DNA of 64,000 bases from Billgrantia tianxiuensis (GCF_009834345.1 NZ_CP035042.1:3596001-3660000), one strand, 5' to 3'; counted from the stretch's first letter, positions 35,100 through 45,495 are shown. Program-made: numbers and translations. Notes: generated from the letters alone by a model not told the origin.

Positions 35100-36233
35100 C
35101 TACGAACGCTCAATGCCCCTTGGCTTGGCCGTTGTGCTTGGCCAGCAAGGCGGAGAGCTTGGCCTCCAGGCGCGCCTCGGGGTCGGCCTGGGTGGCGGTA
35201 GTGGAGGGCTTGGCGCCACGGGCCGGGGGCGAGTGCCCTGCTCGGTCTGGCGCGGCTGGGTATCGATCCGCCTCCCGCGCCGGGCTTTGCCGTCACCCTT
35301 GCCGTCGCGCTTGGGCGTGGCGCCAGCCACGCGGCCGCGCTCGCGGCGTTCGTCCTGCAGCCGCTCCAGCTTGCGCTTGGCGTGCTCGGCGGCCTGGGTA
35401 TCGACGCTGCCGGCGGGCTGGCCGTCGAGGTCGATGCGCTCAGCTCCCTCGCGCACGGCCTTGAGGTAGCGCGGCAGGTTGACGTAGCCCGCCAGGGCGC
35501 GACGCACCAACTTTTCGGGCCAGGGCTCGCGGGCCGCGAGATCGTGATGGATGCCCACCTTGAGCGGTCGGGTATGGCCTTTGAAGAAGGTCTTGGGATA
35601 GCGCTGGTACCACTGTTTCAACAGCGCATCGGCTGAAGGCGCCTGCTCGATGGCAAGCCGCCCCTGGCGCTCGTCGTGCCCTGCCGGGCTCACTTGCGCT
35701 TGTTGTTCTGGCTTGTCTTGCGGCGCATGGCGCATCTGGGGCTGGCCAGCGGGCTCTGCCGCCTGCCGCGATGAGGCGGCGAATGGGCTGCGCATCGCCC
35801 CCACCCCGCCCTGCGACTGCGACGTACCGACCGGCGGCTCTACCTGCCCACGCTCCTCGCTGCCCGGCGCCGGGGGCTCGCCCGCGCTATCCTCTTGTGG
35901 CGCATCCTCGCGCGGGCGCTGCCCCATCAGCGCGGCGAGCCCTTGAGCACGCCGCGCCGCGCCGGGAAAGACGGGCGCCGGCTCGCCCTTGCGCAGCCGT
36001 TCGCGCAGGCGGGTATTGTCTTCCTCGAGCTCGCGGTTCTGCTCGTCGAGCTCGCGGTTTTCCTCCATCAACTCGAGACGGGAGGCTTCCAGTTCCTGCC
36101 GCGCCGCCTCGGCATCGGCAAGCCGGGTCTCCAGCTCCTGCAGCTTCGCGCGACACAGGCGCAGCTCGTCGAGCGCATCGGTGGCACGTGCCTCGAGGGC
36201 GCTGAATAAATGTAGTGAACGCTCTTCGATCAA
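35100..36233 (-). CDS. ProQ/FinO-domain RNA-binding protein with N-terminal coiled coil
   Basis: The 377-aa product has three parts. Residues about 1-85 form a long charged coiled coil (ELRLCRAKLQELETRL, then ENRELDEQNRELEEDN). Residues about 90-190 are a Gln/Pro-rich linker. Then comes a ProQ/FinO domain (LLKQWYQRYPKTFFKG, RPLKVGIHHDLAAR and ERIDLDGQPAG) followed by a basic tail. ProQ proteins bind structured RNAs. A TTG start at 36233 is proposed because GGGAGG lies 8 bases upstream. The ATG at 36266 lacks a ribosome site and would read through a half-copy of the window's repeat. E. coli ProQ has the FinO domain first, so this order is unusual. Confidence 0.8.
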   Translation of the reverse strand: MIEERSLHLFSALEARATDALDELRLCRAKLQELETRLADAEAARQELEASRLELMEENRELDEQNRELEEDNTRLRERLRKGEPAPVFPGAARRAQGLAALMGQRPREDAPQEDSAGEPPAPGSEERGQVEPPVGTSQSQGGVGAMRSPFAASSRQAAEPAGQPQMRHAPQDKPEQQAQVSPAGHDERQGRLAIEQAPSADALLKQWYQRYPKTFFKGHTRPLKVGIHHDLAAREPWPEKLVRRALAGYVNLPRYLKAVREGAERIDLDGQPAGSVDTQAAEHAKRKLERLQDERRERGRVAGATPKRDGKGDGKARRGRRIDTQPRQTEQGTRPRPVAPSPPLPPPRPTPRRAWRPSSPPCWPSTTAKPRGIERS

Positions 36234-36247
36234 ACCGGCATCCTCCC

Positions 36248-36292
36248 GGAAAAACGCTGCACACATGTCCGCGCGAGCGAATCGCCGCGTTG
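36248..36292 (-). repeat. Half copy D of the palindromic repeat
   Basis: This segment (GGAAAAACGCTGCACACATG, then CGCGAGCGAATCGCCGCGTTG) matches one arm of the full repeat, in the orientation of copy B. The other arm is missing. It lies immediately upstream of the ribosome site of the proQ-like gene. Confidence 0.75.
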
Positions 36293-36351
36293 CCCCCCAC
36301 ATGCTTCCGCCTAGTGTGTGCCACAAGCGAGGCGCTGACAAACCCTCCGGC

Positions 36352-36876
36352 TCATTCGGCCCGGCGCCGGTACTCGACGAAGCTGTAGTCCGGCTGCCCG
36401 GGCTTGGGCGAGCCCGGTACCCGCTGTACCTCTTCCCATTCGCGCTGGTCCAGCTCGGGAAAGCGGGCGTCGCCTTCCACCTCGACCTCCACCTCGGTCA
36501 GGTAGATGCGGCTGGCATGGGGCAGCGCCTGGGCGTAGATCTCGCCCCCTCCCATTACCACGATCTCCTCGGCCGCGTCGATGGTAGCCTGCTGGTCGGC
36601 CAGGAACAGCGCCGATTCGAGATCATGACAAACCCGCACACCATCGTGCTGGAAGCTTTCGTCCCGGGTCACCACGATATTGAGCCGCCCCGGCAGCGGC
36701 CGGCCGATGGAGGCAAAGGTCTTGCGCCCCATGATCAGCGGTTTGGCCTGGGTCATGCGCTTGAAGAACTTGAGGTCCTCGGGCAAGTGCCAGGGCAGCT
36801 TGTTGTCGATACCGATCACGCCGTTGCGCGCCACGGCGGCGATCATCGCTACCGGCACCAGGGTCTCGTCCGTCAT
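36352..36876 (-). CDS. folA: Dihydrofolate reductase FolA
   Basis: This 174-aa DHFR begins [20 protein letters not shown], followed by [11 protein letters not shown] with the catalytic acidic residue, the NADPH site [16 protein letters not shown] and VMGGGEIY. It reduces dihydrofolate to tetrahydrofolate, regenerating the cofactor used by ThyA encoded just upstream. Start 36876 overlaps the thyA stop by ATGA. Confidence 0.95.
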   Translation of the reverse strand: MTDETLVPVAMIAAVARNGVIGIDNKLPWHLPEDLKFFKRMTQAKPLIMGRKTFASIGRPLPGRLNIVVTRDESFQHDGVRVCHDLESALFLADQQATIDAAEEIVVMGGGEIYAQALPHASRIYLTEVEVEVEGDARFPELDQREWEEVQRVPGSPKPGQPDYSFVEYRRRAE

Positions 36877-37727
36877 ACCGCTACCTCGGCCTTGATATGG
36901 GGATGGGGGTCGTAGCCTTCGATGGCGATGTGCTCGAAGCGGAAGTCGAACAGCGATTCGACACCGGGATCGAGCACCAGCCGGGGCGCCGGGCGCGGTG
37001 TGCGCGACAGCTGCAGCTCGGCCTGCTCGAGATGGTTGAGGTAGAGATGCGCGTCGCCCAGGGTGTGGACGAAGTCGCCGGGCTCGAGCCCCGAAACCTG
37101 GGCGACCATCTGCGTCAGCAGTGCGTAGCTGGCGATGTTGAACGGTACGCCGAGGAAAATGTCGGCGCTGCGCTGGTAAAGCTGGCAGGAGAGCCGCCCC
37201 TCGGCGACGTAGAACTGGAACAGGCAGTGGCACGGCGGCAGCGCCATCTCGTCGACCAGCGCCGGGTTCCAGGCGGAGACGATCAGCCGCCGCGAACGCG
37301 GGTTGGTGCGGATCTGCTCCAGCAGCTTGGCAATCTGGTCGACATGACCGCCGCGGGGGTCGGGCCAGCTGCGCCACTGGTAGCCGTAGACGGGACCGAG
37401 ATCGCCCTGCTCGTCGGCCCATTCGTCCCAGATGCTGACCCCATGCTCCTTGAGATAGGCAATGTTGGTGTCGCCGCGCAGGAACCACAGCAGCTCGTGG
37501 ATGATCGAGCGCAGGTGCAGCTTCTTGGTGGTCACCAGCGGGAAGCCGCGGGAGAGGTCGAAGCGCATCTGATGGCCGAAGATCGAGCGCGTGCCGACCC
37601 CGGTGCGGTCGGTGCGCTCCACGCCCCGGTCGAGCACCTGGCGCATCAGGTCCAGATAAGGCTGCTCGAGCGCGGGCGGTTCGTGAGGAGACCTGGCGAG
37701 CGCGGTCTGGGCGTTGTCGTCAGACAT
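36873..37727 (-). CDS. thyA: Thymidylate synthase ThyA
   Basis: This 284-aa protein has the catalytic Cys C166 in [12 protein letters not shown] and the dUMP/folate contacts [19 protein letters not shown] and [12 protein letters not shown]. It makes dTMP from dUMP with methylenetetrahydrofolate. A 20-residue N-terminal extension precedes the usual [12 protein letters not shown] start; an internal ATG fits the shorter form less well. It overlaps folA. Confidence 0.95.
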   Translation of the reverse strand: MSDDNAQTALARSPHEPPALEQPYLDLMRQVLDRGVERTDRTGVGTRSIFGHQMRFDLSRGFPLVTTKKLHLRSIIHELLWFLRGDTNIAYLKEHGVSIWDEWADEQGDLGPVYGYQWRSWPDPRGGHVDQIAKLLEQIRTNPRSRRLIVSAWNPALVDEMALPPCHCLFQFYVAEGRLSCQLYQRSADIFLGVPFNIASYALLTQMVAQVSGLEPGDFVHTLGDAHLYLNHLEQAELQLSRTPRPAPRLVLDPGVESLFDFRFEHIAIEGYDPHPHIKAEVAV

Positions 37728-37808
37728 CGTTGGCGAACTCTGGGTGAAATGATCAGTCGGGTTGAGAGTTTACCTTTCTCTTACGCTCCCGTCCCATCCC
37801 GGCTCGTA

Positions 37809-38603
37809 TCACTTCGTGACAGTCGCCGCATCCACCGGCTGGCGCCGCGACCAGACGATCAGCACGCAACCGAAGAGGATCATCGGCAGCGTCAGCAGCA
37901 TGCCCATGGTGAACCAGTCGAAGGCCAGGTACCCAATATGGGCATCCGGCAGGCGGAAGAACTCCACCGTGAAGCGGAAGGCACCGTAGAGCAGCAGGAA
38001 CAGGCCGGACACCAGGCCGCGCCGGCGCGGCCTGGCCGAGACCCACCACAGCACGACGAACAGGACCAGGCCCTCGAGAAAGGCCTCGTAGAGCGAGGTG
38101 GGATGGCGAGGCTCCGGCCCCATGCCGGGAAACGGCATGCCCCAAGGCAGTTCGGTGACCCGTCCAGGCAGCTCACGATTGATGAAATTGCCGATGCGCC
38201 CCGCCCCCAGGCCGATCGGCACCATGGGCGCGAAGAAGTCGGTCAGGGTGAAGAAGGCCATGCCCTTCTTGCGCGCGAACCACAGCGCCGCCAGCAGCAC
38301 GCCGATCAACCCGCCGTGGAAGCTCATGCCGCCATCCCAGACGCGAAATACCCACAGCGGATCGGCGGCCCACTGGCCCATGCCATAGAACAGCGCGTAG
38401 CCCAGGCGGCCTCCCACCACCACGCCGATGGCGACATAGAACAGCAGGTCGCCGACGTCGTCCCGGGTGAGGCCGAAACGCTCGGCCCGCAACCGGCCCA
38501 GCCACCAGGCGCCGATGAATCCGACGACATACATCAGGCCGTACCAGTGGACCTGGAAGGGGCCGAGCGAAATGGCCACTGGGTCGATATCGGGATAGTT
38601 CAT
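37809..38603 (-). CDS. lgt: Prolipoprotein diacylglyceryl transferase Lgt
   Basis: This 264-aa inner-membrane enzyme has seven helices and the Lgt signature [16 protein letters not shown], plus HGGLIG with its essential His. It attaches diacylglycerol to the lipobox cysteine of lipoproteins. It is upstream of thyA, as in E. coli, and 7 bases after the TauE-like gene, so it is part of the same transcription unit. Confidence 0.95.
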   Translation of the reverse strand: MNYPDIDPVAISLGPFQVHWYGLMYVVGFIGAWWLGRLRAERFGLTRDDVGDLLFYVAIGVVVGGRLGYALFYGMGQWAADPLWVFRVWDGGMSFHGGLIGVLLAALWFARKKGMAFFTLTDFFAPMVPIGLGAGRIGNFINRELPGRVTELPWGMPFPGMGPEPRHPTSLYEAFLEGLVLFVVLWWVSARPRRRGLVSGLFLLLYGAFRFTVEFFRLPDAHIGYLAFDWFTMGMLLTLPMILFGCVLIVWSRRQPVDAATVTK

Positions 38604-38610
38604 GTCAACC

Positions 38611-39405
38611 TCAAAACAGGAAGCGGAGTCCGACGATAAGCAACAGCGCGGCGAAGGAGAGCCGCAGCACGCGAGCGGAAAGCACGTGGGCCAGGCGTAC
38701 GCCCAGCCTGGCGAACGGCACGCTGGCCAGCACGATGCCGAGGAAGGCCGGCCACATCACGAAACCGGTGGCGCCTGTCGGCAGCGCCGGGTGCCCCCAG
38801 CCCACCACGATGAAGGTCAGGGTACCGCACAGGGCGATGGGCAGGCCGCAGGCAGCGGAAGTCCCCACCGCCTGGGTCATGCTGGCACCGCAGCGGGAGA
38901 GCCAGGGCACGCTGAGGGTTCCCCCGCCGATGCCGAACAGCGCCGACACCGAGCCGATGACGCCCCCGGCCACTCCCATGCCCAACCGACCTGGCGCCGC
39001 ACGACCTACCTTGGGACCGAGCCCCAGGGCCATCCTGAGCGCCACCAGAACCACGAAAATACCAAACAGGGTGCCCAGCAACCCGCCCGACAGCGCCCCG
39101 GCCACGAACACGCCGATCACCGCCCCCAGCACCAACCCGGGGAACAGCAGCAGAAACCACTCACGTCGAACGCTACCACGCTGGTAGTGCGCCCAGGCCG
39201 ACGAGGCTCCGGTCACGACGATGGTGGCCAGCGAGGTACCTACCGCCAGGTGCATGGCGATAGCGGCGTCCACGCCCTGCACACCAAAGGCAAACACCAG
39301 GGCCGGTACGATGATCAATCCGCCACCGATGCCAAACAGCCCAGCCATGATACCGGCGGCCGCCCCCAGCCCCAGGAAGCCGAGAAGCGTGAACAGGAAG
39401 GTCAT
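38611..39405 (-). CDS. TauE/SafE family membrane permease (second copy)
   Basis: This 264-aa protein has about eight transmembrane helices and the two family repeats [15 protein letters not shown] and [15 protein letters not shown]. It probably transports a small sulfur-containing anion. Its start overlaps the stop of the sensor-like gene by ATGA, and lgt follows after 7 bases. It is clearly diverged from the copy at 31667. Confidence 0.85.
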   Translation of the reverse strand: MTFLFTLLGFLGLGAAAGIMAGLFGIGGGLIIVPALVFAFGVQGVDAAIAMHLAVGTSLATIVVTGASSAWAHYQRGSVRREWFLLLFPGLVLGAVIGVFVAGALSGGLLGTLFGIFVVLVALRMALGLGPKVGRAAPGRLGMGVAGGVIGSVSALFGIGGGTLSVPWLSRCGASMTQAVGTSAACGLPIALCGTLTFIVVGWGHPALPTGATGFVMWPAFLGIVLASVPFARLGVRLAHVLSARVLRLSFAALLLIVGLRFLF

Positions 39406-40843
39406 TGGGCCGGCGCTTCCTCAAAGGCATCGGGGCGCCAGCGCTGCAACAGCTCGACCAGCTCCCGTGGTGCATAGGGCTTGGCCAGGTAGTCGTCCAT
39501 GCCAACGTCGTGAAAGCGTCGACGGTCCTTTTCCGTGGCATTGGCCGTCAGGGCCACCAGGATGCTGCGACTGATCTCGGGCCGCTGCGCTTCCTGCTCG
39601 CGCCAGTGCCGGGCGGCTTCCACGCCGTCCATGCCAGGCATGAAAATGTCCATCAGCACCATGTCGTAGGCATGACGCTGCTGCAGCTCCAGCGCCTCCG
39701 CGCCGCTGGCGACGCTGTCGACGCGCAACCCCTGGGTTTCCAGCACCTGGCTGGCCAGCATGCGATTGACCGGACCATCGTCCACCACCAGCACACGTAG
39801 CGGCCCGGCCTGGCGGGAAGGCAGGCGCATCTTGCGCAGCGCCTCTCCTTTCTGCTCCCCCGCCAGGCTGCTCATCAGCAGCATGAGATCGGCGATTCGC
39901 TCTCTCAGGTGAGCATGGCGCTGGGGAGCGATGCGGTCGTCGCCCCCCCGCATTTCTTCGGTCAGCTCGGAGAGCAGCGGCTCCAGCTCGCGCTGCAATA
40001 GGGTCAGGTAGCGCGATTTGAGCCGTGAATCCTCCCGGGCACGCTCACGAGCGGCCAGAAGATCGCCAAGCTCCTGCGCGCTGGCACGCTCGAAGATCAG
40101 CAGTTGATAGGGAGCGGCATCCAGCCATTCCACCTGGAGATGTCGCCAACGGCCCTCGCCATCCAGCACCTGCACCTCGGCCGGGCGGTTTCCCGCCGCT
40201 TCGGTGGCGATCAGCCGGGCTGCGGGGTCCTGCCCCTCCAGCTGTTCCTGGCTTTCGCCGAGGAGCTGCTCCATGGCCAGGTTGGCGCCCACGATTCGCC
40301 CGCGATAGAGCAGCAGGACCGGGCGCAGGCTGGCCATCAGCAGACCATCGAGGCTGGGCACCAGTTCCAGTCGCCCTTGCAGCTCGACCATGCCATCGTG
40401 CAGCCGCTCCAGCCGCTCCATGACCGCCCCATCATGCTCCAATGCCTGAGCGCCCCCCCGAGCCAGCGCGGCAGCAGTTGCTCGCTCTCCTGCAGCAGGC
40501 GCTCGACACGACCCAACCGCGACTCGATCTGGTTCTCGCACTCGTGCATACGGTGGCGCAGCTGCAGCAGGAAGGCCGACACCGTCAGCGCGGTGCCTAC
40601 CAGCAGGGCCAACAGCAGCCAGGCGGATTCAGCCCAGGAGGTCGGGTCGGGCGTGGCCACCCACAGCACGCCCCCCACCAGCAAACAGAGCAGTACCAAG
40701 GCCGCCTGGACCAGCAACAGCGGCCACAGCAGCGGCCAGATCAGGTGCGACCAGAAGCGGTCCTTGCGTGTTCCCACGGGTATTCGCATCCCTGTGCCAA
40801 GCGTTGGTGCAGTGAGTTTACGTCGCCGGGTCTCGGCTGTCAT
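39402..40843 (-). pseudogene. Membrane PAS-like/receiver protein, hybrid-sensor relative without kinase; frame broken by one base
   Basis: The reading frame starts at ATG 40843, overlapping the upstream NRDE stop. It has two transmembrane helices (WPLLWPLLLVQAALVLLCLL and AWLLLALLVGTALTVSAFLL) and breaks in the seven-base C run at 40453-40459. One extra base restores RWLGGGAQALEHDGAVMERL and a 480-aa protein. After a PAS-like domain (LLLYRGRIVGANLAMEQLLG) comes a HisKA-like helix whose expected SHE-RTPL reads LLQRELEPLL, with no His. There is no ATPase domain. An intact receiver domain (VVDDGPVNRML, MDIFMPGMDG, KPYAPREL) ends the protein. It cannot be a classical kinase; it probably receives phosphate from another kinase or acts allosterically. 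Confidence 0.8.
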
Positions 40844-41639
40844 GGGCAGTACGAGGTGTCCAAGTGCGCGCAAGATAGCGCAATGCGCTCCCGGCTGCGG
40901 CCCTGCGCCACTCCCTCGGGGCCATAGCGATGCTCCTCCAGCTCGATGACGCCCGCCTCGGCATCCCAGGCAAGCCAGGTCGTGGCGCGGGTACCGTACT
41001 GTTCGCCGACGATGAAGGGCGGCGACAGGCGCCGTTCCAGCTCGAGCCCGACTCCGGTATCCGGCAGGTGCGTGTCATCGGCCGGGCTCGTCTCCGACAT
41101 CGCTGCCACGGCATCCTCCGGCCAGCGGCGGCGCAGCGCCGTCGCCAGCCCCTGGCGGGCTGCGATCAACTTGGGCCAGGGAGTATCGAGGCTGGCATTC
41201 GAGAGGCCATGAATACCGGGCGTGACCTCCGTGAGCAGCAACCGCTCCCGACCACGGTGGAGGTGCCAGAGCCTCCGGCCTTCGCCCACCAGGAGATTGA
41301 AGCCGGCGTAGCGCCAGCCTCTGCCCTCGGCCAGCTCCGTCAGCCACGCCGGCAAGTCGGGACACTCCAGCGCCTCACGCACCAGGAGCCCTCGGCTCGG
41401 CGAGCCAGACATAACCCTGATTGCCGGATCGCGCACGTTGGTAACCGCAGCCACGCGGCCACGGCGATGCACCGCCAGCCAGCTGCCACCGGCCTCGAGA
41501 TCGCGCCCCCAACGATGTCGGGAGCATCCTGCCAGACTCCCAGCTCAGACGTGGGGCGCTGGTGGAATTCGTCCCGGTTCGCCACCAGCCGCAGCGGCAC
41601 GGCCGTGCCCGGGCGATAGTCGAAAGCAATGAGACACAT
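40840..41639 (-). pseudogene. TANGO2/NRDE family protein, frame broken by one base
   Basis: ATG 41639 starts MCLIAFDYRPG, followed by LVANRDEFHQRPT, the hallmark NRDE motif of the TANGO2 family. The frame then shifts. The continuation HRRGRVAAVTNVRDP, and then PSRGLLVREAL, is in another phase down to 40840. One more base in the C5 run at 41506-41510 restores DIVGGRDLEAGGSWLAVHRR and a 266-aa protein. The family is linked to heme or lipid handling in eukaryotes; the bacterial role is unknown. It sits 9 bases after ptsP. Confidence 0.85.
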
Positions 41640-41648
41640 GGGGTAGCG

Positions 41649-43928
41649 TCAGTCCCGCGGCGGCAGCAGGTGCGCCAGCTGCCACTCGCTCAATCGTGCG
41701 AACAGATGGCTGCGCACCGCAGAGGGCGTGTTCAATGCCAGGGTTTCGCGCACCAGGGTCTTGGCGGCGTCGAGCGATACCCGGCGGATCGCTGCCCGCA
41801 CTCGTGGCAGGCTGGGGGCGTTCATGGAGAGCGAGTCGAAGCCCATGCCCATCAGCAGCAGCGCCCCGGCCGGGTCGCCGGCCAGCTCGCCGCACACCGA
41901 GATCGGCTTCTTCAGCCGCGCCGACTCTTCGGCCAGGCGCGCCATGGCACACAGTACGGCAGGGTGGCAGGCGTCGTAGAGGCTCGCTACGCGAGGGTTG
42001 TTGCGGTCCACCGCCAGCAGGTATTGAGTCAGGTCGTTGCTGCCGACGGAGAAGAAATCGGCGCGCTCGGCCAGGGCATCCAGTTGGTAGAGCGTGGCCG
42101 GCACTTCCAGCATCACGCCGACTTTGGGCCGCGGCGACACGATACCCTCCTCGCCCAGCTCGCGAATGGCTCGGTCGAGCAAGCGCAGCGCATCGTCGAC
42201 CTCGTCGACGTTGGTCACCATTGGCAGCAGGATCTGCATGTTGTCGAGGCCCTGGGAGGCCCGCAGCATGGCGCGCAGTTGCACCATCAGCACTTCCGGG
42301 TGATCGAGGGTGACACGAATGCCGCGCCAGCCGAGGAAGGGGTTGGCCTCATCAATGGGAAAATAGGGCAGGTCCTTATCGCCGCCGATATCGAGGGTGC
42401 GCATGACCACCGGCAGCGGAGCGAAGCTCTCCAACTGATCGCGATAGAGGCGCGCCTGCTCCTGCTCGCCGGGAAAGCGCTCGGCGACCATGAACGGCAC
42501 TTCGGTACGGTACAGCCCCACGCCGCTGATGCGCTTCTTGAGCGACACCGTGGTATCGATGGCAAGCCCGGTATTGACCATCAGCGGCATGACATGGCCG
42601 TCAGGCGTCTCGCTGGGCAGGTCTTGCTCGTGCTCGAGCACTTCGATCAGCGCGGCCTCTTCGGCGATCAGGCTGCGGTAACGGGTCTTGAGTTCCTCCG
42701 AGGGCCGCACGAACAGGCGTCCACGATGGCCGTCGAGCACCACCTCGGCGCCGGAGAGGCGCGGCAGCGGTAGGTCGACCATGCCCAGCACGGTGGGCAC
42801 ACCCATGGCCCGCGCGACGATCGCCACGTGGGACGTGCTCGAACCGCGGGCCGAGACCAGGCCGGCAAGCCGCTCCCGCGGGACCTCGCCCAGCATGGCG
42901 ACGCTGATCTCGTCGCCGACCAGAATGGTGCTCTCGGGGAAGGTGTCGGGCACCTGCGGCGTTTCCTCCTGCAGGTGGGCGAGCACGCGCCGACCCAGGT
43001 CACGCACGTCGGCGGCCCGTTCGCGCAGGTAGTCGTCGTCGACCCGCTCCAGGTACTGCACATGGCGGCGCACCACGTCGGCCAGGGCCCCGGGCGCCCA
43101 CTGCCCCTCGCGAATGCGTTTCTCCACCTCCTGGGAGAGCGCCGCTTCGCTGAGCATCTGCTGATAGACTTCGAACAGCGCCAGCTCCTGGGCCGAGATA
43201 CGATTGGCCAGACGCTCGCCCGCGGCGCGAATCTCCTCGCGCACGCGCTCGATGGCCTCCTTGAGGCGCACGATTTCGTATTCGACATCGGTGGGAATCA
43301 GGTCGGGCACGCTGTCCAGGTCGGCCAGCGGCGCCACCACCACTACTTCGCCGATGGCCATTCCGGGCGAAGCAGCCACGCCGGTGAACAGCGCCTGGCC
43401 GCCCGGCAAGGTGGGACGGCTGAGGCTACCGGTGGCCAGCGCATGGGCCAGCACCCCGGCGAGTTGCGCCCCCATGGTGATGAGGAAGGCTTCGTCTTCC
43501 TCGTCGTAGCGGCGCTTCTCGGCCTGCTGCACGACGAGGACGCCGAGCATGCGGCGCTGGTGAATGATCGGTACGCCGAGAAAGCTGGAATAGCGCTCCT
43601 CGCCGGTAGCCTCGAAGTAGCGGAAGCGGGGATGCGCGGGGGCATCCTCGAGATTGAGCGGCTCCTCGCGCTCGGCCACCAGGCCGACCAGTCCCTCTCC
43701 CACCCGCAGGCTCACGTGCCCCACCGCCTGGCTGTGCAGGCCGATGGTTTCCATCAACACGAGCTCCTGGATCTCGCTATCGTAGAGATAGAAGGAGCAC
43801 ACGTCGGTATGCATGGCCTTGCGGATACGGCGCACCATGGTCGCCAGCGCCGCATCGAGGTTACGGGCACCGTTGACCTCTTGTATGACCCGGCGCAGCA
43901 CCTCCAGCATCGGCGTCTTGCTTTCCAT
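41649..43928 (-). CDS. ptsP: Phosphoenolpyruvate-protein phosphotransferase PtsP (EI-Ntr)
   Basis: This 759-aa protein has an N-terminal GAF domain (about residues 15-160), then the enzyme I modules: the phospho-His domain with SSTSHVAIVARAMGVP and the PEP-binding TIM barrel with NTGLAIDTTVSLKKRI, LYRTEVPFM and SVGSNDLTQYLLAVDR. It starts the nitrogen-related PTS relay to NPr and EIIA-Ntr. The ATG at 43928 follows GCGAGGG at good spacing; homologous proteins may start a few codons later (MLEVLRR). rppH lies upstream, as in other gammaproteobacteria. Confidence 0.93.
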   Translation of the reverse strand: MESKTPMLEVLRRVIQEVNGARNLDAALATMVRRIRKAMHTDVCSFYLYDSEIQELVLMETIGLHSQAVGHVSLRVGEGLVGLVAEREEPLNLEDAPAHPRFRYFEATGEERYSSFLGVPIIHQRRMLGVLVVQQAEKRRYDEEDEAFLITMGAQLAGVLAHALATGSLSRPTLPGGQALFTGVAASPGMAIGEVVVVAPLADLDSVPDLIPTDVEYEIVRLKEAIERVREEIRAAGERLANRISAQELALFEVYQQMLSEAALSQEVEKRIREGQWAPGALADVVRRHVQYLERVDDDYLRERAADVRDLGRRVLAHLQEETPQVPDTFPESTILVGDEISVAMLGEVPRERLAGLVSARGSSTSHVAIVARAMGVPTVLGMVDLPLPRLSGAEVVLDGHRGRLFVRPSEELKTRYRSLIAEEAALIEVLEHEQDLPSETPDGHVMPLMVNTGLAIDTTVSLKKRISGVGLYRTEVPFMVAERFPGEQEQARLYRDQLESFAPLPVVMRTLDIGGDKDLPYFPIDEANPFLGWRGIRVTLDHPEVLMVQLRAMLRASQGLDNMQILLPMVTNVDEVDDALRLLDRAIRELGEEGIVSPRPKVGVMLEVPATLYQLDALAERADFFSVGSNDLTQYLLAVDRNNPRVASLYDACHPAVLCAMARLAEESARLKKPISVCGELAGDPAGALLLMGMGFDSLSMNAPSLPRVRAAIRRVSLDAAKTLVRETLALNTPSAVRSHLFARLSEWQLAHLLPPRD

Positions 43929-44059
43929 TGTTGTCATCCCTCGCCTGGCAGAGGAGTCAAGACCAAGCATCGCCACTCGAGAGCCACTCGGGGAGAGTGG
44001 GCTGCCTATCGGGGCCCTGCGTTGCCCCTCGTGTCGTGCCCAACCGTTATTGTGTCAGA

Positions 44060-44550
44060 TCAGCGGCCCTCGAGCGCCAGCCGCTGCGCGCGCGGGGAAA
44101 GCTCGCTCAGCGCGCGGCGGTACACCTCGCGCTTGAACGGCACCACCTGGCCCAGCGGATACCAGTAGCTGACCCAGCGCCAGTTATCGAATTCGGGCTT
44201 TTCCGAACCGTCCATGCAAATGCGGTTCTCCTGACAGCGAATGCGCAGCAGGAACCACTTCTGCTTCTGGCCGATACAGACCGGCCTGGAATTCATGCGC
44301 ACCATGCGTCGTGGCAGGCGATAACGCAGCCATCCCGAGTACAGGCCAGTAGCTCGACGTCATCGGCGGTCAGGCCGATTTCCTCTTCCAGCTCACGATA
44401 GAGCGCCTGTTGCGGTGTTTCGGTTGACTTGATGCCTCCCTGGGGAAACTGCCACGCATTCTGTCCTACCCGACGCGCCCAAAGCAGTTGCCCCCTGGCG
44501 TTGGCGATGATGATGCCAACGTTGGGGCGAAAGCCGTCAGCGTCGATCAC
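44060..44550 (-). pseudogene. rppH: RNA pyrophosphohydrolase RppH, frame broken by one base
   Basis: A GTG start at 44550 (AAGGTG upstream) gives [20 protein letters not shown], then [12 protein letters not shown] and the complete Nudix box with RELEEEIGL. The frame breaks after LLACTR. The C-terminus [20 protein letters not shown], followed by [13 protein letters not shown], continues in another phase to 44060. One more base in the CCC at 44334-44336 restores [20 protein letters not shown] and a 163-aa RppH. RppH removes 5' pyrophosphate to trigger mRNA decay. A sequencing error is likely. Confidence 0.88.
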
Positions 44551-44772
44551 GGACGTCACCTTGTGAAAATCGTCATTAAGAGCATTCTTCCACAAGGGCG
44601 CAAAGCGCATCAATACAACGATCAGGGAGTAGGCTCACACCCGCCGGAGCCCGACGCGAGAAAAAGCGCGACGGGGCTTAGCAGCGTGGGTGTTGTCTGA
44701 CATAATCGCCAGCTTTCGTGCAACGCAGCACGTCTCACCAATCACAACTCACCACATCGCAAGGGGTAAGCC

Positions 44773-45429
44773 GTGAGTCTGGCCATCTTCGATCTGGACA
44801 ATACTCTGCTCTCCATCGACAGCGATCACGCCTGGGGCGAGTTCCTGCTCGAGCAGGGCGCCGTGGATGCCGAGGCCTATCGTGAAGCCAACGACCGCTT
44901 CATGGCCGACTACGAGGCAGGCACGCTGGACATCCACGCCTTTCTGGCCGTGGCCCTCAAGCCGCTCGCCGACAATAGTCCCGAGCAGCTCGCCGCCTGG
45001 CATCAGCAGTTCATGGCCAGCAAGATCGAGCCCAGCATCCTGCCCAAGGGCGAGGAACTGCTGGCACGCCATCGCAGCCGTGGCGACACCCTGCTGATCG
45101 TCACCGCCACCAACCGCTTCATTACCGGCCCGATTGCCGAGCGGCTGGGCGTGGACCACCTGATTGCCGTGGAACCGGAAGTCCGCGATGGCCGCTACAC
45201 CGGCCAAGTGAGCGGTACGCCGAGCTACCGCGAAGGCAAGGTGAAGCGCCTGGAGGAGTGGCTGGCGGACAAGGACCTGACCCTGGACGACGCCTGGTTC
45301 TACAGCGACTCGCACAACGACCTGCCGCTGCTGGAACTGGTGGAGCATCCGGTAGCGGTGGACCCTGACCCCACCCTGCGCGAGGAAGCCGAAAAGCGCG
45401 GCTGGCGCATCATGAGCCTGCGGGGCTGA
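44773..45429 (+). CDS. HAD-IB family phosphatase (SerB-like)
   Basis: This 218-aa protein begins with the HAD motif [17 protein letters not shown]. Motif II is [12 protein letters not shown] and the C-terminal motif IV is [16 protein letters not shown], typical of class IB phosphatases next to rppH-ptsP in gammaproteobacteria. It probably dephosphorylates a small metabolite, in some relatives histidinol phosphate or phosphoserine. It uses a GTG start at 44773 after AAGGGG, and diverges from rppH. Confidence 0.88.
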   Translation: MSLAIFDLDNTLLSIDSDHAWGEFLLEQGAVDAEAYREANDRFMADYEAGTLDIHAFLAVALKPLADNSPEQLAAWHQQFMASKIEPSILPKGEELLARHRSRGDTLLIVTATNRFITGPIAERLGVDHLIAVEPEVRDGRYTGQVSGTPSYREGKVKRLEEWLADKDLTLDDAWFYSDSHNDLPLLELVEHPVAVDPDPTLREEAEKRGWRIMSLRG

Positions 45430-45495
45430 GCGGCTTCGCCAGTTCATGAGTCGTAAGAACGGCGCTTCGCGCCTGGAAGAGCGAAGACGAAAGAC

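Noticed and set aside
36897..38639. 580-aa open frame antisense to thyA and lgt
   Set aside because: It spans two real, strongly conserved genes on the other strand and has shadow-type composition (Arg/Gln/Pro-rich).
40453..40459. Programmed frameshifting at the seven-base run in the receiver protein gene
   Set aside because: Similar breaks occur at runs as short as three to five bases in eight other genes, including ones never known to use frameshifting, so a common technical cause is more likely.
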